This document shows, piece by piece, positions 20,866-26,790 of a stretch of DNA of 26,790 nt (positions within the stretch are counted from its first letter, which is position 1; the number at the start of each line of letters is the position of its first letter). Below the pieces are notes generated by a model. That model was not told the origin of the DNA, ran no database searches, and saw only the letters and a list, made by a program, of their open reading frames with translations. The DNA comes from JADJPL01 sp964607915 (lineage in GTDB: Bacteria; Bacteroidota; Bacteroidia; Chitinophagales; Saprospiraceae). The stretch covers positions 1 to 26,790 of the forward strand of contig CAZSMU010000035.1 of the NCBI GenBank assembly GCA_964607915.1, written 5' to 3'. The position numbers and the translations under genes are program-made.

Positions 20866-23361
20866 CTATTCCTCGCCTCCTTCGGGCACATCGGTACCCT
20901 CTCCCGCATCGCCCGCATCGGCTACGACGGCCACATCCGCGATATCATCTTCTTCGTCCAGGCGGATGACGCGTACGCCCTGGGTAGCGCGGCCCATGAG
21001 GCGAATATCGTTGACCGACATGCGGATGACCAGGCCGCTGCGGCTGGTAATCATCAGGTCGTCCGAATCTTTGACCGATTTGATGGCGACGAGTGCGCCG
21101 GTTTTCTCGGTCAGGAGCATCGTTTTGACCCCTTTTGCTCCCCGGTTGGTCAGACGGTAGTCGTCCACGGCCGAGCGCTTGCCGTTTCCTTTTTCAGAGA
21201 CGACCAGAATGGTAGAATCCGGATCCTTCGGGTCCACGCAAACCATACCGACGACGGCATCGTTGCCCTCTTCCGCCAGGGTGATTCCCCGTACGCCTGC
21301 AGCCGTACGGCCCATCGGGCGTACGGTCTGCTCATTGAACCGGACGGCAAAGCCCCTGCGGCTCGCCATAAAAATTTCGTGCTGGCCTGAGGTGAGGCGA
21401 GCTTCGAGCAATTGGTCGCCTTCATTTATGGTGATCGCATTGATGCCTCCCGCACGCGGGCGCGAGAATGCCTCGACCGATGTTTTTTTGATAGCCCCGT
21501 AGCGGGTGCAGAAGACGATGTAGTGGTTTTCTACGAACTCCTGGTCGTTGAGATCCTGGATGATGATGTAGGCTTTCACCTTGTCTTCCTTGGGGATGGC
21601 GAGGATGTTCTGGATGGCCCTGCCGCTGCCTGTCTTGGCTGCTTCCGGTATCTCGAACGTACGGAGCCAGTAGCAGCGTCCGGATTCGGTGAACAAGAGC
21701 AGGTAGTGGTGCGTATTGGCCACGAACATGTGCTCGACGAAGTCCTCATCGCGCGTTTTGCTTCCCCTTGCCCCGCGGCCGCCGCGAGCCTGCTGGCGGA
21801 ACTCCGCCACGGGGGTGCGTTTGATATAGCCCAGGTGCGAGATGGTGATGGCGACCTCTTCTTCTTTGATGAGATCTTCCATGCTGATTTCACCCTCGGC
21901 CACTTCGATTTGAGTACGGCGCGCGTCGGCATAGTTCGCACGGATATCGACCAGTTCATCTTTGATGATGCCGCGTTGCAGTTCTTCGCTGTCCAGCACC
22001 GACTTGAGGTATGCGATGCGCTCCTGGATTTCGCGGTATTCCTCGCGCACTTTGTCGCGTTCCAGGCCAGTCAGGCGCTGGAGGCGCATGTCCAGGATAG
22101 CTTTGGCCTGGATTTCGGAAAGGCCGAACTGCTCCATGAGGCCGCTGCGGGCGATATCCACCGTTTGAGAGGCGCGGATCAGGGCGATGACGGCATCGAG
22201 GTGATCCAGGGCGATCAGCAGGCCTTCGAGGATATGGGCGCGTTCTTCTGCTTTGCGCAGGTCGTAGCGCGTCCTCCTGACCACCACTTCGATGCGGAAC
22301 AGGATGAATTCCTCGATTAAATCCTTGAGATTGAGAATCATGGGCCGGCCACCAACCAGGGCAACGTTGTTGATGCCGTAGGAAGTCTGGAGCGGGGTGA
22401 ATTTAAACAGTTTGCTGAGGACGACTTTGGCGATGGCGTCGCGTTTTACTTCCACTACGATGCGCATCCCTTCGCGGTCCGACTCATCGCGCACATCGCT
22501 GGCCCCTTCCAGTTTTTTCTCATTGATCAGCTCCCCGATGCGGGCCACGAGTGCCGATTTATTGACCTGATACGGGATTTCCGTGATGATGATGTTTTCC
22601 CGGCCCGATTTAGTCGTTTCGATTTCGGCGCGGCCGCGCACGACCAACCGGCCGCGGCCCGTTTCAAAGCCTTCCCGGATACCCTGGGTTCCGTAGATGA
22701 TGCCCCCGGTGGGAAAATCCGGGCCTTTGATATGCTGCGAGAGCTCCTCAATAGAAATTTCCGGGTTTTCGATAGTCGCGATGGTACCGTCCACAACTTC
22801 GCCCAGGTTATGGGGCATCATGTTGGTAGCCATGCCCACCGCAATCCCGGAGGCCCCATTGACGAGCAAGTTCGGGAATTTGGCGGGCAGCACGGTGGGT
22901 TCCTCCAGAGAATCGTCGAAATTGAGGGCGAAATCCACCGTTTCTTTACCGATATCGGCGAGCATTTCGTCGCTGATTCTCCGCAGGCGCGCCTCGGTGT
23001 AGCGCATAGCCGCCGGGCCGTCGCCGTCAATACTGCCGAAGTTTCCCTGTGGCTCTATGAGGGGGTAGCGCAGCGACCAGCTCTGGGCCATACGCACCAT
23101 CGTGTCATAGACGGAGGAGTCGCCGTGCGGATGGTATTTCCCCAGCACCTCGCCCACAATACGGGCAGATTTTTTGAAAGGTTTATTATATCCGACCCCA
23201 AGCTCCGACATACCGAACAATACCCGCCGCTGGACTGGCTTGAGGCCGTCGCGGACATCGGGCAGCGCCCGGGAAACAATCACAGACATAGAATAGTCTA
23301 TGTATGCGGATTTCATTTCCTCCTCGATATAAACCGGTACAATTTTGTGATCCGATGTCAT
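20866..23361 (-). CDS. gyrA: DNA gyrase subunit A
   Basis: The 831-residue protein is a complete GyrA. The catalytic Tyr121 is in AAMRYTEARL, and the quinolone-resistance region HPHGDSSVYDT has Ser82 and Asp86 at the positions of E. coli Ser83 and Asp87, the sensitive-type residues. The C-terminal domain carries a GyrA-box-like QARGGRG, which separates gyrase from topoisomerase IV. Six-bladed propeller repeats follow, ending in an acidic tail (DAGDAGEGTDVPEGGEE). With GyrB it introduces negative supercoils. gyrB is not in the window. The ATG at 23361 matches the family start. Transcription begins from a well-formed promoter about 65 bases upstream, so the leader is long for this region and contains two small hairpins. 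Confidence 0.97.
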   Translation of the reverse strand: MTSDHKIVPVYIEEEMKSAYIDYSMSVIVSRALPDVRDGLKPVQRRVLFGMSELGVGYNKPFKKSARIVGEVLGKYHPHGDSSVYDTMVRMAQSWSLRYPLIEPQGNFGSIDGDGPAAMRYTEARLRRISDEMLADIGKETVDFALNFDDSLEEPTVLPAKFPNLLVNGASGIAVGMATNMMPHNLGEVVDGTIATIENPEISIEELSQHIKGPDFPTGGIIYGTQGIREGFETGRGRLVVRGRAEIETTKSGRENIIITEIPYQVNKSALVARIGELINEKKLEGASDVRDESDREGMRIVVEVKRDAIAKVVLSKLFKFTPLQTSYGINNVALVGGRPMILNLKDLIEEFILFRIEVVVRRTRYDLRKAEERAHILEGLLIALDHLDAVIALIRASQTVDIARSGLMEQFGLSEIQAKAILDMRLQRLTGLERDKVREEYREIQERIAYLKSVLDSEELQRGIIKDELVDIRANYADARRTQIEVAEGEISMEDLIKEEEVAITISHLGYIKRTPVAEFRQQARGGRGARGSKTRDEDFVEHMFVANTHHYLLLFTESGRCYWLRTFEIPEAAKTGSGRAIQNILAIPKEDKVKAYIIIQDLNDQEFVENHYIVFCTRYGAIKKTSVEAFSRPRAGGINAITINEGDQLLEARLTSGQHEIFMASRRGFAVRFNEQTVRPMGRTAAGVRGITLAEEGNDAVVGMVCVDPKDPDSTILVVSEKGNGKRSAVDDYRLTNRGAKGVKTMLLTEKTGALVAIKSVKDSDDLMITSRSGLVIRMSVNDIRLMGRATQGVRVIRLDEEDDIADVAVVADAGDAGEGTDVPEGGEE

Positions 23362-23433
23362 GTAACTCTTTGTGTGTCAAAAAATAGCGCTGAAACGCTT
23401 TCTGTCTCGGTGCAGACTTTTTTCTGCGACGTG

Positions 23434-23465
23434 CAAAGATACGCAAAGATTCCCTTGTTTTTCAA
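23434..23465 (-). promoter_or_regulatory. Bacteroidota-type promoter of gyrA
   Basis: On the minus strand TTG (23465-23463) is followed after 21 bases by TATCTTTG (23441-23434), an excellent fit to TTG-N17-23-TAnnTTTG. The start of transcription is expected near 23427, giving a 5' leader of about 65 bases. That leader contains GCAGA/TCTGC and AGCG/CGCT hairpins. Confidence 0.7.
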
Positions 23466-23494
23466 TGGACTTACCGCGAAGGGTTGGGGAAGAT

Positions 23495-23527
23495 AAAAAA
23501 AAAGCTCTTCGAGGGGCTGCGAAGAGC
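23495..23527 (-). terminator. Intrinsic terminator on the minus strand, upstream of gyrA
   Basis: GCTCTTCG (23504-23511) pairs perfectly with CGAAGAGC (23520-23527) around an 8-base loop. On the minus strand the hairpin is followed by nine T (23503-23495), the classical form. It ends RNA that moves leftward, yet the genes to its right (ubiE, porT) are on the other strand. It may insulate the gyrA promoter from antisense transcription or end a short RNA. Confidence 0.8.
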
Positions 23528-23585
23528 CTGCCGGAATGCAGAAAGAATCATTTTGAGCAGGATTGGACCGCAGTGATTCCAGATT

Positions 23586-23618
23586 TTGCCCATTCTCCGA
23601 ATCCATCGTCTATATTTG
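23586..23618 (+). promoter_or_regulatory. Bacteroidota-type promoter of ubiE-porT
   Basis: TTG (23586-23588), 22 bases, then TATATTTG (23611-23618), a near-ideal match. Transcription should start about seven bases later, only some eight bases before the ubiE ATG at 23632, so the mRNA would have almost no leader. Confidence 0.7.
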
Positions 23619-23631
23619 CAAAAAAAATGAC

Positions 23632-24366
23632 ATGGAAGTCGTAAAGCCTTATTTGGAGCCGGGCAGCAAGAAGCGGCAGGTATCGCGCATGTTCAACCAC
23701 ATTGCGCCCTATTACGATTTTTTGAACCACTTACTTTCCCTGGGGATTGACATCCGCTGGCGCAAGCGCGCTATAAAGGAACTGCCCAAAGGCAGCGGGC
23801 TGCACATCCTCGATGTGGCTACGGGCACAGCAGACCTTGCGCTGGAAATCCAGCGGCAGCTCAAGCCGGAAAAAATTTACGGCGTAGACATTTCCAGGGA
23901 TATGCTCGACATCGGGCGCGCCAAGATACGGGAAAAAGGCTGGCAGGACAGCATAGAGCTGCAGGACGGCGACTCTGAAAACCTCCATTTCGAGCCCAAT
24001 ACCTTTGATGCCGTGACCGTGGCGTTTGGTGTGCGCAACTTTGAAAAGCTCGAGGTGGGCCTGTCGGAAATGTTCCGCGTGCTGAAGCCAGGCGGGCGCA
24101 TCGTCGTGCTGGAATTCTCCAAGCCCCGGCTTTTTCCCTTCCGGCAAATTTTTAATGCCTATTTCAAATACCTGCTTCCCTTGATCGGGCGTTTAACGTC
24201 GAAAGATCCCCGAGCCTACCATTACCTGTTCGAATCCGTACAAGCCTTCCCGGACGGCGCGGCGTTTCTGGAGGTGCTGGAACAGGCTGGGTTCCAAAAG
24301 ACCAAATGCATACCATTAACGCTAGGCGTATGTTCCATTTATGTAGGTATAAAATCTGGATTGTAG
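23632..24366 (+). CDS. ubiE: Demethylmenaquinone methyltransferase UbiE/MenG
   Basis: This 244-residue SAM-dependent methyltransferase carries the UbiE signatures: VSRMFNHIAPYYDFLNHLLSLGIDIRWR near the N-terminus, motif I LDVATGTADLALE, VYGVDIS.DML, and TFDAVTVAFGVRNFEKLEVGLSEMFRVLKPGGRIVVLEFSKP. It methylates demethylmenaquinone in the last step of menaquinone synthesis, the usual quinone in Bacteroidota. ATG 23632 is chosen because the family begins about there and the promoter's -7 box lies at 23611-23618; the longer frame from 23563 would start upstream of the promoter. The porT gene begins inside its 3' end. Confidence 0.95.
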   Translation: MEVVKPYLEPGSKKRQVSRMFNHIAPYYDFLNHLLSLGIDIRWRKRAIKELPKGSGLHILDVATGTADLALEIQRQLKPEKIYGVDISRDMLDIGRAKIREKGWQDSIELQDGDSENLHFEPNTFDAVTVAFGVRNFEKLEVGLSEMFRVLKPGGRIVVLEFSKPRLFPFRQIFNAYFKYLLPLIGRLTSKDPRAYHYLFESVQAFPDGAAFLEVLEQAGFQKTKCIPLTLGVCSIYVGIKSGL

Positions 24367-25046
24367 TAGTTCTCGCCCTGTGCGCCCACAGCGCCCGGGC
24401 GCAGAAGTACCGGGGGAATTACAACTTTTTGCAGGCCGACCAGAAATCCCATTACTTCGGCATTGCATTGGGTTTGAATTCCTCCGGCTACAGGCCCTAC
24501 CGCTCCCGGGATTTCCTGCAAAGCGACAGCATCCGGTCTATTGAGTCCCTGAATGGCCCAGGGCTGAACATAGGCATCGTAACCAATTTAAAAATAGGCG
24601 ATTATTTCGACTTCCGCGCTATACCCTCTTTTTCTTTTGCGGAGCGAAATATAAACTACGCCAAAACGAATAAAAATCCTTTTCCCAGCACCCGAAAAGT
24701 CGAATCGGTGTTTGTGGAAATGCCCTTCCTGATGCGGTATAAATCCGCGCCCTATCGGGATGCGCGTTTCTTCGTCATTGCGGGCATCAAATACTCTTTC
24801 GACGTAGCCAGCGACTCGCGCACCAAGCAGGCAGAGACCCTGGTCAAGATCGCCCCCAATGATTTTTCCTTTGAGTACGGGGCTGGCCTGCAGATATTCC
24901 TCCCCTTTTTCATCCTGACCCCTGAGATCAAAATTTCACAAGGAATAGGCAATACCCTGATTTTCAACCCTAACCTGGAAGAGTCCAGCGTTTTGGAAAA
25001 AGTCCTTTCCAGAGCGTTCACGTTCACGCTTCACTTTGAGGGATAG
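24330..25046 (+). CDS. porT: PorT/SprT, type IX secretion outer-membrane beta-barrel protein
   Basis: From the ATG at 24330 the product has 238 residues with a signal peptide MFHLCRYKIWIVVVLALCAH ending at SARAQ. The mature part is a small beta-barrel: 'SHYFGIALGLNSSGY', 'FRAIPSFSFAERNINYAKT', 'VESVFVEMPFLMRYKSAPYRDARFFVIAGIKYSFDVAS', 'NDFSFEYGAGLQIFLPFFILTPEIKISQGIGN', ending in aromatic residues (FTLHFEG). This pattern and the place directly behind ubiE match PorT/SprT of Porphyromonas and Flavobacterium, required for type IX secretion and gliding. A start at ATG 24306 is possible. It overlaps ubiE by 37 bases and, at its 3' end, acpH by 16 bases on the other strand. Confidence 0.87.
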   Translation: MFHLCRYKIWIVVVLALCAHSARAQKYRGNYNFLQADQKSHYFGIALGLNSSGYRPYRSRDFLQSDSIRSIESLNGPGLNIGIVTNLKIGDYFDFRAIPSFSFAERNINYAKTNKNPFPSTRKVESVFVEMPFLMRYKSAPYRDARFFVIAGIKYSFDVASDSRTKQAETLVKIAPNDFSFEYGAGLQIFLPFFILTPEIKISQGIGNTLIFNPNLEESSVLEKVLSRAFTFTLHFEG

Positions 25047-25630
25047 GGGGCACTTTGCTTCCAGGGTTGCAAGCCCTCGGCGAGGTCGGGGAAGAAAGCG
25101 TTGAAGTCGTCATCCATCTCCTGATAAAAGAGCCGGTGGGAACCCATGATATCGGCGATGAGCTCCGGCTTGCTCATGCGCCGGGCCATGCGTTGGAAGG
25201 CATAATCCAGGCCCTCGGGACGCCCGTAGCTCTGCAGCCAGTCGGCCTGGACCATGGCCTGCAGCCGCTCCTGCAGGTAAGCCGGCATCAGTTGGCTATT
25301 CCGAAGGAGGATATCGTATATCTCCCGGCTAAAAAAAGGCAGAGGATGGGCTGCATATTTTTCCCAGTTTTTGATGAGGAAGTAATCATAAAATACATCC
25401 AATACTACGGGCGCGTATTTGCCATGCCGCGGCATGAGGCGGCGTGCGGCCTCCCGGACCCGGGGGTGCGCGTCGGTGATGCGGTCAATTTCCAGGTGTA
25501 AGGCGATTCCTTCGCGCACGTCCTCCGGCAGCAAGCGCGTTTCCGCAGGCCGGAGGTAATCGGCCAGGAAGTTCCCCACTACCCAGGGTTCCTTTTCACA
25601 GGACAAAAAAAAGTGCGCCAGGAAATTCAT
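25031..25630 (-). CDS. acpH: Acyl carrier protein phosphodiesterase (AcpH, DUF479)
   Basis: A 199-residue cytoplasmic protein of the DUF479/AcpH family, which removes the phosphopantetheine group from holo-ACP. Family features are the N-terminus MNFLAHFFLSCEKEPWVVGNFLAD, the segment EGIALHLEIDRITDAHP, and HGKYAPVVLDVFYDYFLIKNW, whose conserved His/Asp residues form the metal-binding HD-like site. The start at ATG 25630 matches the family N-terminus exactly; the longer open frame to 25717 would overlap the ychF start on the other strand and is rejected. The gene ends 16 bases inside porT, tail to tail. Confidence 0.87.
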   Translation of the reverse strand: MNFLAHFFLSCEKEPWVVGNFLADYLRPAETRLLPEDVREGIALHLEIDRITDAHPRVREAARRLMPRHGKYAPVVLDVFYDYFLIKNWEKYAAHPLPFFSREIYDILLRNSQLMPAYLQERLQAMVQADWLQSYGRPEGLDYAFQRMARRMSKPELIADIMGSHRLFYQEMDDDFNAFFPDLAEGLQPWKQSAPYPSK

Positions 25631-25642
25631 ACAGTTTTTAAG

Positions 25643-25650
25643 TATATTTG
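25643..25650 (+). promoter_or_regulatory. Candidate -7 box of ychF
   Basis: TATATTTG, a perfect TAnnTTTG, lies 33 bases before the ychF ATG. No TTG at the usual distance upstream is clear. A start near 25656 would give a leader of about 28 bases. Confidence 0.5.
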
Positions 25651-25683
25651 CGCCGCTTTTGCACACCATAAATAAAAAAATCC

Positions 25684-26781
25684 ATGGGTTTAAAATGCGG
25701 CATTGTCGGCCTTCCAAACGTAGGCAAATCCACTTTGTTCAACGCTTTGACCTCGGCCAAAGCGCTGGCGGCCAATTATCCTTTTGCCACCAAGGAGCCT
25801 AATATCGGGGTCATCACGGTGCCGGATCCGCGTCTGGACGAGCTGGCCCGCCTGGTCAACCCGCAGCGCATCCTGCCCACCACCGTGGATATACTCGATA
25901 TTGCCGGCCTCATCAAAGGGGCCAGCAAAGGCGAGGGTTTAGGCAACCAGTTTCTGGGGAACATCCGCGAGGTGGATGCCATCATCCACGTCGTGCGCTG
26001 CTTTGAGAACGAAAACGTCGTACACGTGGACGGCAACGTGGACCCCGTTCGCGACAAAGAAATCATAGACCTCGAACTCATCCTCAAAGATATTGAAACA
26101 GCTGAAAAAAGGCTGGACAAATACCGCAAACAAGCCAAAAGCGGCAGCAAAGACGACCAACGGGCCGTCGAACACGCCGAGCGCATCCTAAAGCACCTGG
26201 AAAGCGAGAAACCAGCCCGCTCGCTCGACCTGGACGAAGAGGGCATGCAAATCCTCCGCGAGATGCTGTTGCTCACCAGCAAGCCCATCCTCTACGTGTG
26301 CAACGTGGACGAAGGTTCCATCCTGAGCGGCAACGCCCACACCCAACGCTTCGAAGCCTCCGTAGCGGCTGAAAATGCCGAAATCATCTTCGTAGCAGCA
26401 GAAATTGAAGCCGAAATTGCCGAGTTGGAGACCAAAGAAGAGCGGAACGAATTCCTTGAAGACTTAGGCCTGCACGAAGCCGGGGTCAACCGCCTCATCC
26501 GGGCGAGCTATCACCTGCTCGACCTGATCACCTATTTCACCGCAGGGGAAAAAGAGGTACGGGCCTGGACGATACGCAGGGGCACCAAAGCACCCGCAGC
26601 AGCCGGCGTAATCCATTCTGATTTCGAGAAAGGATTTATACGCGCCGAGGTGATCCGATATGAGGATTTCGTGCAGTATGGCTCAGAAGCCGCCGTAAAG
26701 GAAGCCGGCAAGCTAGGTGTGGAAGGAAAAGAGTATGTGGTGCAGGATGGAGATGTCATGCACTTCCGGTTCAATGTATAA
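25684..26781 (+). CDS. ychF: Redox-regulated ATPase YchF (Obg-like)
   Basis: The complete 365-residue YchF/OLA1-type P-loop protein. Motif G1 is GLPNVGKS (9-16), G3 is DILDIAGLIKGASKGEGLGNQFL, and the G4 position reads NVDE instead of NKxD, the change that makes this family prefer ATP over GTP. A coiled-coil helical insertion (LELILKDIETAEKRLDKYRKQ) and a C-terminal TGS domain (about 280-363) complete it; the end VQDGDVMHFRFNV is typical. YchF binds ribosomes and is linked to oxidative-stress control. It is separated from the divergent acpH by 53 bases. The gene ends nine bases before the window edge. Confidence 0.97.
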   Translation: MGLKCGIVGLPNVGKSTLFNALTSAKALAANYPFATKEPNIGVITVPDPRLDELARLVNPQRILPTTVDILDIAGLIKGASKGEGLGNQFLGNIREVDAIIHVVRCFENENVVHVDGNVDPVRDKEIIDLELILKDIETAEKRLDKYRKQAKSGSKDDQRAVEHAERILKHLESEKPARSLDLDEEGMQILREMLLLTSKPILYVCNVDEGSILSGNAHTQRFEASVAAENAEIIFVAAEIEAEIAELETKEERNEFLEDLGLHEAGVNRLIRASYHLLDLITYFTAGEKEVRAWTIRRGTKAPAAAGVIHSDFEKGFIRAEVIRYEDFVQYGSEAAVKEAGKLGVEGKEYVVQDGDVMHFRFNV

Positions 26782-26790
26782 TAGACTTGT

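Noticed and set aside
21412..22320. 302-codon plus-strand open frame opposite gyrA
   Set aside because: gyrA is complete and highly conserved; the opposing frame has no start signal or known family.
23563..23631. Upstream extension of ubiE by 23 codons
   Set aside because: It would begin before the -7 box of the promoter and is absent from the family N-terminus; ATG 23632 is preferred.
25631..25717. N-terminal extension of acpH
   Set aside because: It crosses into the ychF start on the opposite strand, and the family starts at MNFLAH (ATG 25630).

Overview
The window looks like chromosomal DNA of a member of the Bacteroidota, and its GC-rich codon use suggests a Saprospiria-like lineage (the lineage is inference). 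Four things point this way. PorT, a type IX secretion protein found only in this phylum, sits directly behind ubiE. At least eight start regions carry the Bacteroidota -7 box TAnnTTTG, three of them with a TTG element 20-22 bases upstream. Shine-Dalgarno sequences are mostly absent. DUF3810 and AAA-ATPase-like/PD-(D/E)XK genes are also typical of the phylum.

Layout. 1-2087: the start of an AAA-ATPase-like gene, a DUF3298-type lipoprotein and a queuosine-precursor transporter, all on the minus strand. 2183-4406: hscA and an SUI1/YciH gene (plus), meeting a DUF3810 membrane protein (minus) tail to tail. 5740-8362: trxA, then a tight plus-strand run of DUF58, PPK2 and S4-domain genes. 8378-14028: a tripartite RND efflux operon on the minus strand (tolC-like, lipoprotein adaptor, pump). 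14029-14371: a divergent regulatory region rich in repeats. 14372-15226: a lysine/alanine/proline-rich protein that is probably DNA-binding, closed by a 58-base palindrome. 15310-18301: hbd, mnmH and selD on the minus strand; mnmH and selD overlap and together make 2-selenouridine in tRNA. 18399-19331: a secreted protein of unknown function, separated by a strong bidirectional terminator from a minus-strand gyrA and TPR-protein pair (19424-23361). 23632-26781: ubiE-porT (plus), acpH (minus) and ychF (plus).

Most genes are ordinary housekeeping or envelope functions. No CRISPR array, prophage, transposase, rRNA or tRNA was seen. The most interesting signal is a family of three MITE-like elements at 1061-1218, 6062-6133 and 12494-12649. 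Their ends are inverted and related (CTTGYTGC...), two copies are nearly equal in length (158 and 156 bp), and the third looks like an internal-deletion derivative. The 156-bp copy lies inside the 5' end of the efflux adaptor gene, in frame and without stops. It adds 52 codons between MNHR and the rest of the lipoprotein signal peptide. Other points of interest are the coiled-coil/AT-hook-like/winged-helix-like protein at 14372, the 58-base palindrome, paired repeats upstream of the efflux operon, an intrinsic terminator facing gyrA with no gene in front of it, and two genes whose only plausible starts are not ATG.
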